Shown: positions 1 to 7,287 of the stretch, one piece after another
Layout: each line of letters opens with the position of its first letter
Position numbering within the stretch: the stretch's first letter is position 1
Source: CAZIPZ01 sp964541075
GTDB lineage: Bacteria > Acidobacteriota > Terriglobia > 20CM-2-55-15
Reading direction: 5' to 3'
Length of the DNA stretch: 12,099 bases
Assembly: GCA_964541075.1 (NCBI GenBank)
Contig: CAZIPZ010000115.1
Span: 1 to 12,099 of the forward strand
Program-made: the position numbers and the translations under genes
Notes under the pieces: generated by a model
Seen by the model: the letters and a program-made list of their open reading frames with translations, nothing else
Database searches by the model: none
What the model was told of the DNA's origin: nothing

Positions 1-1403
1 CCGGCGATCTCTGGATGCTGAACACGTCCACATCGGAACGGAAGCAGCTCACTAGGACACCGGAGCCCGAATCGTTTCCCGAATGGACGCCTGACGGCAG
101 GCGCATTACTTTTACTCGAGGCGCAGACACGTTTGTTTTAAGTCCCGAAACGGATGGAACAGAGCTTTTCAGAACGGTTGCAACGTCCCTCGCGTGGTCT
201 TCCACTGGACGAATAGCTTTTGTCCGCGAAAGGGCATTGTGGCTGGCCGATCCGAACGGCCAAAACGAAAAAAAAGTTGTAGAAGCCGATGCCGATCCGG
301 CGATCACGGTGCGGACGCCCCGCTTCTCACCGGATTCCGTGCAAGTGGCGTTCATCAAATCTCAACTGAACCTGCGAGGTGAAGTATGGCTGCTGAATGT
401 CACGACCGGCGATTCACGAGCAATCGTCGCAGACCGCGCTGCTGAGAATCCGTCTGACGTCGGGTGGTTGGACGCAAATCATCTCGTATATCTGACGAAC
501 CGGGGCGGACCTTACGCCCTCTGGTACCTTGACCTCATAGAACTAAAAAATATTCCCCTAACGCAACCGCTGGAGGGCGTGCCCCTGGATAGGATGGGCA
601 TCGGCACGTGGCGGGAACGAATTGTAATGCCTCGGCATTTTGTGGATTCCAACATCATGCTATCGGATGGTTCAGTAGTAGCCAGAACCGAAAAATTGGA
701 ATTCGAACCGGCAGTTTCGCCGGATGGCAGAATGGTGGCGTACACAGTGGAGAATGGAGGCAAGTTCGAGATTTGGACAACAGGCATCGATGGAAGCAAT
801 CCAACGTTTCGGACTCTCGGCCGCGAGCCGCGCTTCTCACCTAATGGGTTTCAAGTTGTCTACACGCACACGAACCTCAGCGGGAATGCAGACACCTGGA
901 GAATGGATATTCGAAACGGAAACTCAGAGAGGCTGACCGACGCTGATGAAATCGATGTGGCTCCCGATGCCTCGCCGGACGGTCGCAGCACCGCATTCGC
1001 ATCTGCGAGGGGCGGACCTATCGCCATCTGGGCAATACCGACGACGCTCGGAAAGCGTCTTCGCTTGAATAACGCCGGCTATGGCCCCCGGTATTCCCCG
1101 GATGGAAAATCCATTCTCTTTTGGCATGACAAAAGCCTGTGGACAATGGATGCAGGCGGCGCGAATGTGCGCCGGATTCACGAGGGTCTCGAGACCCCCG
1201 TTGCGGGGGTTTGGACTGGTGCGGGGCCGGCGTTCTATCTAAACGGCGAGATTCGATCTGCCGCCGGAAAGCTATTCTCTCTGCCCAACAGAATCGTCTG
1301 GCCGGGATTCGACGCCCTGCCTGATGGGCGCTGGCTGATCGTTCCGGTCGACATTAGGGAAACCGGTTTATGGGCGATCGATCTGGTCTTCAAGGAGCAA
1401 TAG
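1..1403 (+). CDS. PD40/TolB-type beta-propeller protein, 5'-truncated by the window edge
   Basis: The frame is open from the first bases of the window and already reads GDLWMLNTSTSERKQLT, a typical end of a propeller blade, so the ATG at 15 is internal and the true start lies to the left. About 466 residues are visible. They are built of repeated PD40 blades with the signature (F/Y)SPDG followed by a hydrophobic strand: FPEWTPDGRRITF, PRFSPDSVQVAF, PAVSPDGRMVAY, PRFSPNGFQVVY, PDASPDGRSTAF and PRYSPDGKSILF. Each is followed by strands of the IW or LW type. Such propellers usually bind proteins or ligands in the periplasm, as TolB does. In acidobacteria they are also often fused behind a Ser/Thr kinase or a winged-helix domain, and any such N-terminal domain would be outside the window. 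No catalytic motif is seen in the visible part. The family call is firm; the role is unknown. Confidence 0.85.
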   Translation, partial: GDLWMLNTSTSERKQLTRTPEPESFPEWTPDGRRITFTRGADTFVLSPETDGTELFRTVATSLAWSSTGRIAFVRERALWLADPNGQNEKKVVEADADPAITVRTPRFSPDSVQVAFIKSQLNLRGEVWLLNVTTGDSRAIVADRAAENPSDVGWLDANHLVYLTNRGGPYALWYLDLIELKNIPLTQPLEGVPLDRMGIGTWRERIVMPRHFVDSNIMLSDGSVVARTEKLEFEPAVSPDGRMVAYTVENGGKFEIWTTGIDGSNPTFRTLGREPRFSPNGFQVVYTHTNLSGNADTWRMDIRNGNSERLTDADEIDVAPDASPDGRSTAFASARGGPIAIWAIPTTLGKRLRLNNAGYGPRYSPDGKSILFWHDKSLWTMDAGGANVRRIHEGLETPVAGVWTGAGPAFYLNGEIRSAAGKLFSLPNRIVWPGFDALPDGRWLIVPVDIRETGLWAIDLVFKEQ

Positions 1404-1427
1404 GCGGGGAATGAAACTCAACCCCGC
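1404..1427. terminator. short hairpin between two converging genes
   Basis: GCGGGG at 1404-1409 and CCCCGC at 1422-1427 form a perfect 6-bp GC stem with a 12-nt loop. It starts just after the stop of the propeller gene and covers the stop of the converging ATPase gene. There is no T-run on either side, so it may only pause or protect transcripts rather than act as a true intrinsic terminator. Confidence 0.35.
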
Positions 1428-2950
1428 GTCGGCAACACAATGACTCTTCGCCAAGGCGCATCCCCTCTACTCTCCGATCCGAGCCCGTGTTCCTCGACCA
1501 ATTGATGCTGCAACCGGCGAATATGCGCCGACTGAGGTGATAGCTCCACGGGCTTTCCGAACGACATCACACGATCAACGGCCTCAGTCACTTCAGTAAG
1601 CGCCTCTTCTTCCTCAGTCTTCTGATCGTGCAATCCAAATGTTTGCATCAAGAATGACTTCATTTGGCTGACAGTGTTGCTGCGAATTATGGCGATTTCT
1701 AGTCCATGGTCTTCCAAATCCTTCAAAGTGCGAGGTTGCCTTTTTTCATGAGCTTTTAAAGTGAGAACAACATCGGATTCCTTTGGGGTCTTGGCGATCG
1801 TCGCGGAAACATGGAGATCATTGATTGCACGTGCAAGTCTGTCCTTGCTCACACCATAGGGATAGATCCGAACGGTTTTGGTTTCCGTCCGCTGTGTCTT
1901 TTCTTGGAAACGATCTTTACCACGCTTTTTCGCTTCCTCAGGCCCGGATTCTGGCTCGACGACTTCATAACCTTCGACCTTGCGGACTCGCACCTCGGGA
2001 CGAATGGAACGCCCGCGAAGAAAAGCATCCACCACGAATGCCGTATCGTGATAGACCGAGAACTCGTCCCTGCTTCGAATTTCAACAAGAGTATCGAAGG
2101 TCGGGGGTGATTTGCGTTCAAGCACAGTCTTTTGCGTTCCTCGACGTCGCGCCTCTTCATCGCTCAGAGTCACCGCGTGAATTCCCCCAAGCAGGTCGGA
2201 TAGGGTCGGGTTCATGAGCAAATTGTCGAGAGAGTTTCCATGTGCAGTCGCAATGAGTTGAACGCCCCGTTCGGCAATCGTACGCGCAGCGAGAGATTCC
2301 GCCTGGGTGCCGATCTCGTCGATGACAATACATTCAGGCATGTGGTTCTCGACGGCTTCGATCATTACGGCATGCTGCAACTCGGGCGTGGGAACCTGCA
2401 TTCGCCGGCTCGTTCCAATTCCGGGATGCGGGATGTCGCCATCGCCCGCAATTTCATTGGAAGTGTCGACAATGATGACGCGTTTGTTAAGTTCCGTCGA
2501 AAGCACGCGTGCGCTTTCTCGAAGCAGCGTGGTCTTACCGACTCCCGGTCTCCCAAGAAGAAGAAGGCTCTTGCCGGACTCGATCACATCCCGGAGGATA
2601 TCTACTGTCCCGTATACTGCGCGGCCTACACGGCACGTGAGGCCTACGATTGCGTCCCGACGATTTCTAAGGGCCGAAATTCGGTGCAATGTCCGCTCAA
2701 TGCCGGCCCGATTGTCCTGCGTGAAAGCGCCTACCCGGTGGATGACGTAGTCGAGATCCTCTCGCGCGATCGGTTGCTCGCTAAGATACAACGCGCGGGA
2801 AGGAAACCGGGCTTCGGGCTGGCGACCGAGGTCCATGACGACTTCGATAAGATTTTTGATCTCAGCTTCGCGATGCAACGCTTCGCGGATATGGGGAGGC
2901 ATCACTTTGAGAAGCAATTCCAAGTCATCTGTGATCTCTCTGCTCGGCAA
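1418..2950 (-). CDS. AAA ATPase with R3H nucleic-acid-binding domain (Ycf45/SpoIIIAA-like)
   Basis: This 510-residue protein has a P-loop ATPase core with Walker A GRPGVGKT at residues 133-140, Walker B CIVIDE at 207-212 and a TAHG sensor-like motif around His237. The core resembles SpoIIIAA and secretion/pilus ATPases. A charged linker (about 330-358) leads to a conserved module beginning RIYPYGVS at 361-368, as in the cyanobacterial and plastid Ycf45 family. The C-terminus (about 470-505) is an R3H domain with the Arg-x3-His motif at R478 and H482, followed by PWRRVIVLP. R3H domains bind single-stranded nucleic acid, so an ATP-driven role on RNA or ssDNA is inferred. The plant relative is linked to plastid development, and I know of no settled bacterial function. 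The start is TTG, supported by AGGAG 7 nt upstream; an internal ATG at residue 17 is the less likely alternative. It is a single gene, convergent with the propeller gene and divergent from yyaL. Confidence 0.88.
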   Translation of the reverse strand: MPSREITDDLELLLKVMPPHIREALHREAEIKNLIEVVMDLGRQPEARFPSRALYLSEQPIAREDLDYVIHRVGAFTQDNRAGIERTLHRISALRNRRDAIVGLTCRVGRAVYGTVDILRDVIESGKSLLLLGRPGVGKTTLLRESARVLSTELNKRVIIVDTSNEIAGDGDIPHPGIGTSRRMQVPTPELQHAVMIEAVENHMPECIVIDEIGTQAESLAARTIAERGVQLIATAHGNSLDNLLMNPTLSDLLGGIHAVTLSDEEARRRGTQKTVLERKSPPTFDTLVEIRSRDEFSVYHDTAFVVDAFLRGRSIRPEVRVRKVEGYEVVEPESGPEEAKKRGKDRFQEKTQRTETKTVRIYPYGVSKDRLARAINDLHVSATIAKTPKESDVVLTLKAHEKRQPRTLKDLEDHGLEIAIIRSNTVSQMKSFLMQTFGLHDQKTEEEEALTEVTEAVDRVMSFGKPVELSPQSAHIRRLQHQLVEEHGLGSESRGDAPWRRVIVLPTRG

Positions 2951-2957
2951 TTCCCTT

Positions 2958-2962
2958 CTCCT
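2958..2962 (-). promoter_or_regulatory. Shine-Dalgarno AGGAG deciding a TTG start
   Basis: On the minus strand AGGAG is followed by AAGGGAA (7 nt) and then TTG at 2950-2948. The near-ideal spacing makes TTG the likely start of the R3H ATPase, giving the full N-terminal segment before the first internal ATG. Confidence 0.7.
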
Positions 2963-3072
2963 GGTTTCGGTTCAAAATCTGCTAACCTGAACTGACGGCG
3001 ATCGAATCGAACGACTAGAAACCGAGTCTGAGCATCAACTTAAGTTCGAAACCAATCTAGCTCGCACTCTAA

Positions 3073-3108
3073 AGCATAGCACGCGGCTTCGATCAATAAC
3101 GGAGCCGC
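3073..3108 (-). promoter_or_regulatory. possible extended -10 promoter with adjoining inverted repeat (R3H ATPase gene)
   Basis: On the minus strand TGCTATGCT (3081-3073) matches an extended -10 element (TGn followed by TATGCT). Directly upstream of it an 8-bp inverted repeat with one G-T pair, GCGGCTTC (3083-3090) and GGAGCCGC (3101-3108), spans the place where a -35 and spacer would sit, so it could be an operator. The matching -35 is poor. The 226-bp intergenic region 2951-3176 must also hold the yyaL promoter, which I could not place with any confidence. Confidence 0.3.
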
Positions 3109-3176
3109 AGATACTTCAAACGTCGTCATCGTGAGAGCAGCGGTGCTATTTCAACCTTCAACCCAACGGTGCAGAC

Positions 3177-5186
3177 ATGCCTAATCGTCTTGCCAATGAA
3201 ACGAGCCCTTATTTACTTCAGCATTCAAATAATCCAGTAGATTGGTACGCCTGGTGCGCGGAAGCTCTTGAGCGAGCTAAAGAGGAGGACAAACCAATAC
3301 TGCTGAGCATTGGCTACTCCGCATGTCATTGGTGTCACGTCATGGAGCATGAGTCGTTTGAAAATGAAGATATCGCCAAAGTCATGAACGACAGCTTCAT
3401 CAATATCAAGGTGGACCGGGAAGAACGGCCGGATCTCGATCAAATCTATATGACCGCAGTTCAAATGATGACGGGCTCCGGAGGGTGGCCGCTCACTGTT
3501 TTCCTGCTTCCAAATGGTCAGCCCTTTTTTGGCGGCACCTACTTCCCTCCAGATGATCGTTATAACCGTCCTGGCTTTCGGAGAGTCCTGGAAACGATTT
3601 CGGAAGCTTATCGAACCAAGCGTCAGGACGTTTCGGATAACGCCGATGTTCTGCTCAATCATCTCCGTCAAACATCGAAGCTCCGCGCGGAACCAACAAC
3701 GATCGACAAAACGTTGCTCGATGAGGTGTTCCGTTCCCTCTCGCAACGTTTCGATTCCTATCATGGCGGCTTTGGAACCGCTCCAAAATTTCCGCCGAGC
3801 ATGAGTCTCGATTTCCTGCTGAGGTATCACCATCGCACCGGGAACGAAGAAGCGCTGGAGATGGTCATATTGACGCTGGATAAGATGGCCTATGGCGGAC
3901 TCTATGATCAAATCGGCGGCGCTTTCCATCGCTATTCCACAGACGAGCGCTGGCTGACGCCTCACTTCGAAAAAATGCTCTACGACAATGCGCTTCTGGC
4001 TCGAACTTATCTTGATGCTTATCGCGCTACACGACTGCCGCTCTACAAGCGAATTGTTGAAGAGACCCTTGACTTCGTTGCCCGTGAAATGCGCGATCCA
4101 AACGGCGGCTTTTTCTCAACTCTGGACGCCGACAGCGAAGGCGCCGAAGGCAAGTTCTACGTGTGGAGCTTGGAAGAGTTCCAAAAGGTCGTTGGCCCGA
4201 ACGCCGATCTTCTCGCAAAGTATTTCAACATCACTGAAGACGGTAATTTCGAGCATAACAACATCATCAATGTTCCGAGACCGCCAGAAGCGTTCTTCAG
4301 GGTCGAAGGCGTCTCGCTCCCGGAATTGGAATCAAAGATCACCGCTGCAAGACATCAACTCCTAGCCGCGCGGGAGAAAAGAGTGAGACCCGGCCGGGAC
4401 GAAAAAATTCTGACGGACTGGAACGGGTTGATGCTTCGGGCATTTGCCGAAGGCGCCATGTATCTTGGGCGTGAGGATTATCGGCAGATTGCCGAAGCCA
4501 ACGCGGGATTTCTCTTATCCACGCTGTGGAACGGCGATCAACTGCTGCATAGCTACAAAGATGGACGCGCACGCTTTAATGGATATCTTGACGATTATGC
4601 GAATTTCGCGGACGGATTGTTTGCTTTGTATCAGTTGACGCTCGACTCGAGTTGGTTGGATCGGACCCTGCAGATTTTGGAACCGATGATTGCGCGCTTC
4701 TGGGATTCCGATAATGGGGGATTCTTCTTCACATCGAACAACCACGAAAACTTGATCTCACGAAACAAGGACTATTTTGACAACGCCACACCTGCCGGCA
4801 ATTCCGTCGCTGCAGATCTTCTAGTGCGCCTCGCCGCCATCCTCAACGAACCAAGATACCGAAAGTTATCGGAACAGATATACCAGATGACAGCAAACCT
4901 TATCCGTCAGTATCCGTCAGGGTTCGGAAGAATGCTTGCAGGGTTTGACTTTTTCATCGGTCCATCGAAAGAAATAGCCGTCGTTGGAGACATTAAGCCC
5001 TTTCTACCGGTGTTTCGCGGCCGCTACCTGCCACGCGTAGTCTTAGCGGGAGGAGCATCAAACATCGCCTTATTGAAAGATCGGCCAAGGATCAACGGGC
5101 GCTCGACAGTGTACGTCTGTGAAAACTTTACATGCAGCCTTCCGGTAACGGAACCTGCGGATCTGGACAAGCAGTTGAGGAATTAA
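3177..5186 (+). CDS. yyaL: YyaL/DUF255 thioredoxin-like domain protein (spermatogenesis-associated protein 20 family)
   Basis: At 669 residues this is full length for the family (about 670-690). The N-terminus MPNRLANETSPYLLQHSNNP is the family's usual opening, so the ATG at 3177 is secure although no Shine-Dalgarno is visible. Residues 1 to about 165 form the DsbH-like thioredoxin fold, with the CHWC motif at 50-53 inside SIGYSACHWCHVMEHESF, then SGGWPLTVFL (101-110) and FFGGTYFPP (117-125). The rest is an alpha/alpha six-hairpin-type domain with GGFGTAPKFP (197-206), YDQIGGAFHRYSTD (243-256), PHFEKMLYDNA (262-272) and DADSEGAEGKFYVW (317-330). No signal peptide is seen, so it is probably cytoplasmic. 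The biochemical activity of the family is not established; a thiol-redox or sugar-related enzyme is inferred from the folds. A dehydrogenase gene follows 65 bp downstream on the same strand, possibly co-transcribed. Confidence 0.93.
   Translation: MPNRLANETSPYLLQHSNNPVDWYAWCAEALERAKEEDKPILLSIGYSACHWCHVMEHESFENEDIAKVMNDSFINIKVDREERPDLDQIYMTAVQMMTGSGGWPLTVFLLPNGQPFFGGTYFPPDDRYNRPGFRRVLETISEAYRTKRQDVSDNADVLLNHLRQTSKLRAEPTTIDKTLLDEVFRSLSQRFDSYHGGFGTAPKFPPSMSLDFLLRYHHRTGNEEALEMVILTLDKMAYGGLYDQIGGAFHRYSTDERWLTPHFEKMLYDNALLARTYLDAYRATRLPLYKRIVEETLDFVAREMRDPNGGFFSTLDADSEGAEGKFYVWSLEEFQKVVGPNADLLAKYFNITEDGNFEHNNIINVPRPPEAFFRVEGVSLPELESKITAARHQLLAAREKRVRPGRDEKILTDWNGLMLRAFAEGAMYLGREDYRQIAEANAGFLLSTLWNGDQLLHSYKDGRARFNGYLDDYANFADGLFALYQLTLDSSWLDRTLQILEPMIARFWDSDNGGFFFTSNNHENLISRNKDYFDNATPAGNSVAADLLVRLAAILNEPRYRKLSEQIYQMTANLIRQYPSGFGRMLAGFDFFIGPSKEIAVVGDIKPFLPVFRGRYLPRVVLAGGASNIALLKDRPRINGRSTVYVCENFTCSLPVTEPADLDKQLRN
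4901..4920 (+). repeat. perfect tandem 10-bp duplication inside yyaL
   Basis: TATCCGTCAG occurs twice back to back. The unit is not a multiple of three, so the two copies encode different residues (LIRQ, then YPSG). The conserved C-terminal part GFGRMLAGFDFF continues in frame after it, so both copies are needed. It would be a slippage-prone spot: loss of one copy would shift the frame. Confidence 0.6.
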
Positions 5187-5194
5187 TCCGAATC

Positions 5195-5218
5195 GGTCGA
5201 ATTATGCGGAAATCGACC
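5195..5218 (+). other. weak hairpin between yyaL and the dehydrogenase gene
   Basis: GGTCGAATT (5195-5203) can pair with AAATCGACC (5210-5218) with one internal mismatch and a 6-nt loop. No T-run follows, so it is a poor terminator. It may be an mRNA-processing or attenuating element, or chance. The rest of the 65-bp gap shows no clear promoter or ribosome binding site. Confidence 0.3.
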
Positions 5219-5251
5219 TCATTGCACGGACTAGAATAGCTGCCGCGAACT

Positions 5252-6145
5252 ATGGAAAGCATAGGTGTAATCGGCTTAGGAAAAATGGGAAGACCTATAG
5301 CGGGTCATTTGCTCAAAGCTGGCTATCGGGTTTTCGTCCATAACCGATCTCAGGAAGCAGCCAGGGAACTGGCCGGAGTCGGAGCCACGAATACATCGAC
5401 GCCGGCGGAACTGGCATCGATGACCGATCTCATCATCACTTCGCTTCCAGATACTCCAACCCTGGAAATGGTGTGCCTTGGCGAGAAAGGTGTTCGTGAG
5501 GGCGCCCGAAACAGTTCTATTCTGATCGATACGAGCACGAGTCACCCTGAAACGACACAACGGCTTGCAAACGTATTGGCGACGCAAGGAATGGAAATGC
5601 TCGACGCACCGGTAAGCGGTGGAGAACCGGGTGCGATAGCCGCAACTCTTTCCATTATGGTTGGGGGGCCAGAGGCGACATTCATGCGCGCGCTGCCGGT
5701 GCTACAAAAGATAGGGCGAACTATTACTTACATGGGCGCTACTGGCAGCGGCCAACTCGCAAAACTGGCCAACCAAGTCATCGTTGCGCTGAACTACGTC
5801 GCGATTGGGGAAGGCCTCGTATTTGGCGCCAAGGCGGGACTTGATCCAGCAAAACTCATTGAAGTGTTACAGGGAGGCCTTGCCCAAAGTAGCTGTCTTG
5901 CGCAAAAGGGACAACGAATCATCGACGGTAACTACGAACCGGGAGCGCGATTGACAATCCAAATCAAAGATCTCCAGTACGCGCTGGAAACTGCGCACGC
6001 GTATGGCGTTCCGCTCCCCTTTACATCGATGGTTCAACAATTTTACGAGGCCGCCAAAGCGGCTGGCCGTCAGGACTGGGATCACTCCGCAATTGTGACG
6101 CTCTTTGAAGACCTTGCGGGGGTCAAGATTCGAAGAAAGCAGTAG
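5252..6145 (+). CDS. NAD(P)-dependent beta-hydroxyacid dehydrogenase, 2-hydroxy-3-oxopropionate reductase (GarR/GlxR)-like
   Basis: At 297 residues it has the family's usual length. The N-terminal Rossmann fold carries GLGKMG at 9-13 of the first loop, and HNRS at 30-33 after the second strand. The Asn-Arg there, instead of an acidic residue, suggests NADP(H) preference. The substrate-binding signature DAPVSGG is at 118-124. The catalytic lysine is K171 in GSGQLAKLANQVIVALN, which closely matches the tartronate semialdehyde reductases GarR and GlxR; the later IKDLQYALETA and the DHSA near the end fit the same group. Reduction of a 3-oxo acid such as tartronate semialdehyde is inferred, but 3-hydroxyisobutyrate or succinic semialdehyde activity cannot be excluded, and no glyoxylate-pathway neighbours are present to decide. 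The 3' end (the region of SAIVTLFEDLAGV) overlaps the converging acyltransferase gene by 64 bp. No Shine-Dalgarno is seen before the ATG. Confidence 0.88.
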   Translation: MESIGVIGLGKMGRPIAGHLLKAGYRVFVHNRSQEAARELAGVGATNTSTPAELASMTDLIITSLPDTPTLEMVCLGEKGVREGARNSSILIDTSTSHPETTQRLANVLATQGMEMLDAPVSGGEPGAIAATLSIMVGGPEATFMRALPVLQKIGRTITYMGATGSGQLAKLANQVIVALNYVAIGEGLVFGAKAGLDPAKLIEVLQGGLAQSSCLAQKGQRIIDGNYEPGARLTIQIKDLQYALETAHAYGVPLPFTSMVQQFYEAAKAAGRQDWDHSAIVTLFEDLAGVKIRRKQ

Positions 6146-7182
6146 TTTCCTGCCTCCAGGCCTTTCTTTATCGCCGCCAATCCCAACATCAGCGGCCCCA
6201 TCCATAGAAAGTGTTGGGCGGCTTCCAACACGGAGAGAGCCTGGCTGTAATGATGGAAAAATCGCCCGTAAACGATTTCAATGTGCACCCAATAAACAAC
6301 AATCGACGCTTGCCCCAACAGCCGGAGTGGACTCCACCGATCGGCATTCCGGCGCACCGACCATTTATAAGCACTGTACAGAAGGATCAGCAGCCAGCCG
6401 AGACGTACAAGAAAGAAGTGTGGCGACGTCAGCGAGTAGTCGAAGAAACCATATTCGAATATCGGCGACAACGACATTGCGGATCCTGCAGCGAACGCGC
6501 AGATCCCAGCCACGGCGATGCTTTTGAAGAATTTGTCCTCGGTATTGCGATTTCTTGCAGCAATCAGCAGGTAGCCGAATGTCATCCCCGCCAGAGCGAA
6601 TGAAATCCAGGGAAAGATGCTGAAATACGAAGGGTGGTTATGTCCATTGAGATATGAAAGAAAGAACTCCGGAAGATTCGGTTTCGCCGGATAAACAAAG
6701 GGCGTTGCCAGAACAACGATCGCCGTTGCGAAGCCCGAAGCCGCCATATTGTTACGAGTCTTCTTAAAGACAGCGGAAACGAGGCCGATTAGTAGCGTGG
6801 ACACGGCGATGCAGTTCAACGTATCCACACGGAAGACATCATTCCAGCTTGAAGCCGGATACCAGGCAAGATACTGTTGCAAGCGAAACAGATAAGCCAG
6901 CGCAAGGATCCACCCACTGCGTCGAACAACCCGTCGGATCATTTCGCTCGGCGGCGCACCCTTTTTGCGCATCCGGTTCAGAACAAGAGCAAGAGAAGCC
7001 CCGACAAGGAACAGAAAGATCGGAGCAGGCAACCCCCCGAGAAACTGGCTTAGCCAGAACCATTCACCGCTGCGATCCTCCGCACGAACCCAACCATCAA
7101 GAATGTGTCCTTGCAGCATAATGACGGCGGCCAAACCGCGCATCCAATCGAGGTAGGTCAGTCGGCTGGAGTTCTCAATCAA
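6082..7182 (-). CDS. multi-pass membrane acyltransferase, DUF1624/heparan-alpha-glucosaminide N-acetyltransferase type
   Basis: The protein has 366 residues with about ten hydrophobic segments. It opens YLDWMRGLAAVIM (10-22), the family's characteristic first helix, with a conserved His25 in LQGHILDGW, a candidate active-site residue. FLFLVGASLAL (56-66), RVDTLNCIAVS (118-128), FPWISFALAGMTFGYL (190-205) and YWVHIEIVYG (297-306) follow in the usual order. The family moves acetyl or acyl groups across the membrane onto sugars or envelope polymers; the substrate here is unknown. The start is TTG at 7182, with an in-frame TGA 15 nt upstream and no better candidate, because the first ATG (residue 14) would cut into the conserved motif. 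Its last ~20 codons lie antisense to the end of the dehydrogenase gene and look like an unconserved tail. It is divergent from the TPR gene across a 105-bp gap, in which no convincing promoter was found. Confidence 0.82.
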   Translation of the reverse strand: MIENSSRLTYLDWMRGLAAVIMLQGHILDGWVRAEDRSGEWFWLSQFLGGLPAPIFLFLVGASLALVLNRMRKKGAPPSEMIRRVVRRSGWILALAYLFRLQQYLAWYPASSWNDVFRVDTLNCIAVSTLLIGLVSAVFKKTRNNMAASGFATAIVVLATPFVYPAKPNLPEFFLSYLNGHNHPSYFSIFPWISFALAGMTFGYLLIAARNRNTEDKFFKSIAVAGICAFAAGSAMSLSPIFEYGFFDYSLTSPHFFLVRLGWLLILLYSAYKWSVRRNADRWSPLRLLGQASIVVYWVHIEIVYGRFFHHYSQALSVLEAAQHFLWMGPLMLGLAAIKKGLEAGNYCFLRILTPARSSKSVTIAE

Positions 7183-7287
7183 TCGGCGATTGTCTCATAC
7201 TTCACGCAATTCGTAGCAATCTCAGGTCTGGACGACCTTAAACCTCTCGGCTGCGAAAGTGGACCGCGCCCTGCAAGAACAATTCCC

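Noticed and set aside
15..17. ATG at 15 as the start of the propeller protein
   Set aside because: The frame is open to the window edge and the preceding codons GDLW complete a typical propeller strand, so the gene begins further left.
2240..2995. A 251-codon open frame on the plus strand
   Set aside because: It lies fully antisense to the R3H ATPase gene, whose domains are unmistakable; the translation shows no recognisable motif.
3225..3965. A 246-codon open frame on the minus strand
   Set aside because: It is antisense to the conserved thioredoxin-like part of yyaL and has no family features.
7105..7287. Upstream extension of the TPR protein frame to an earlier ATG
   Set aside because: The added 61 residues lie opposite the start of the acyltransferase gene and would bury a clean signal peptide that begins at 7288.
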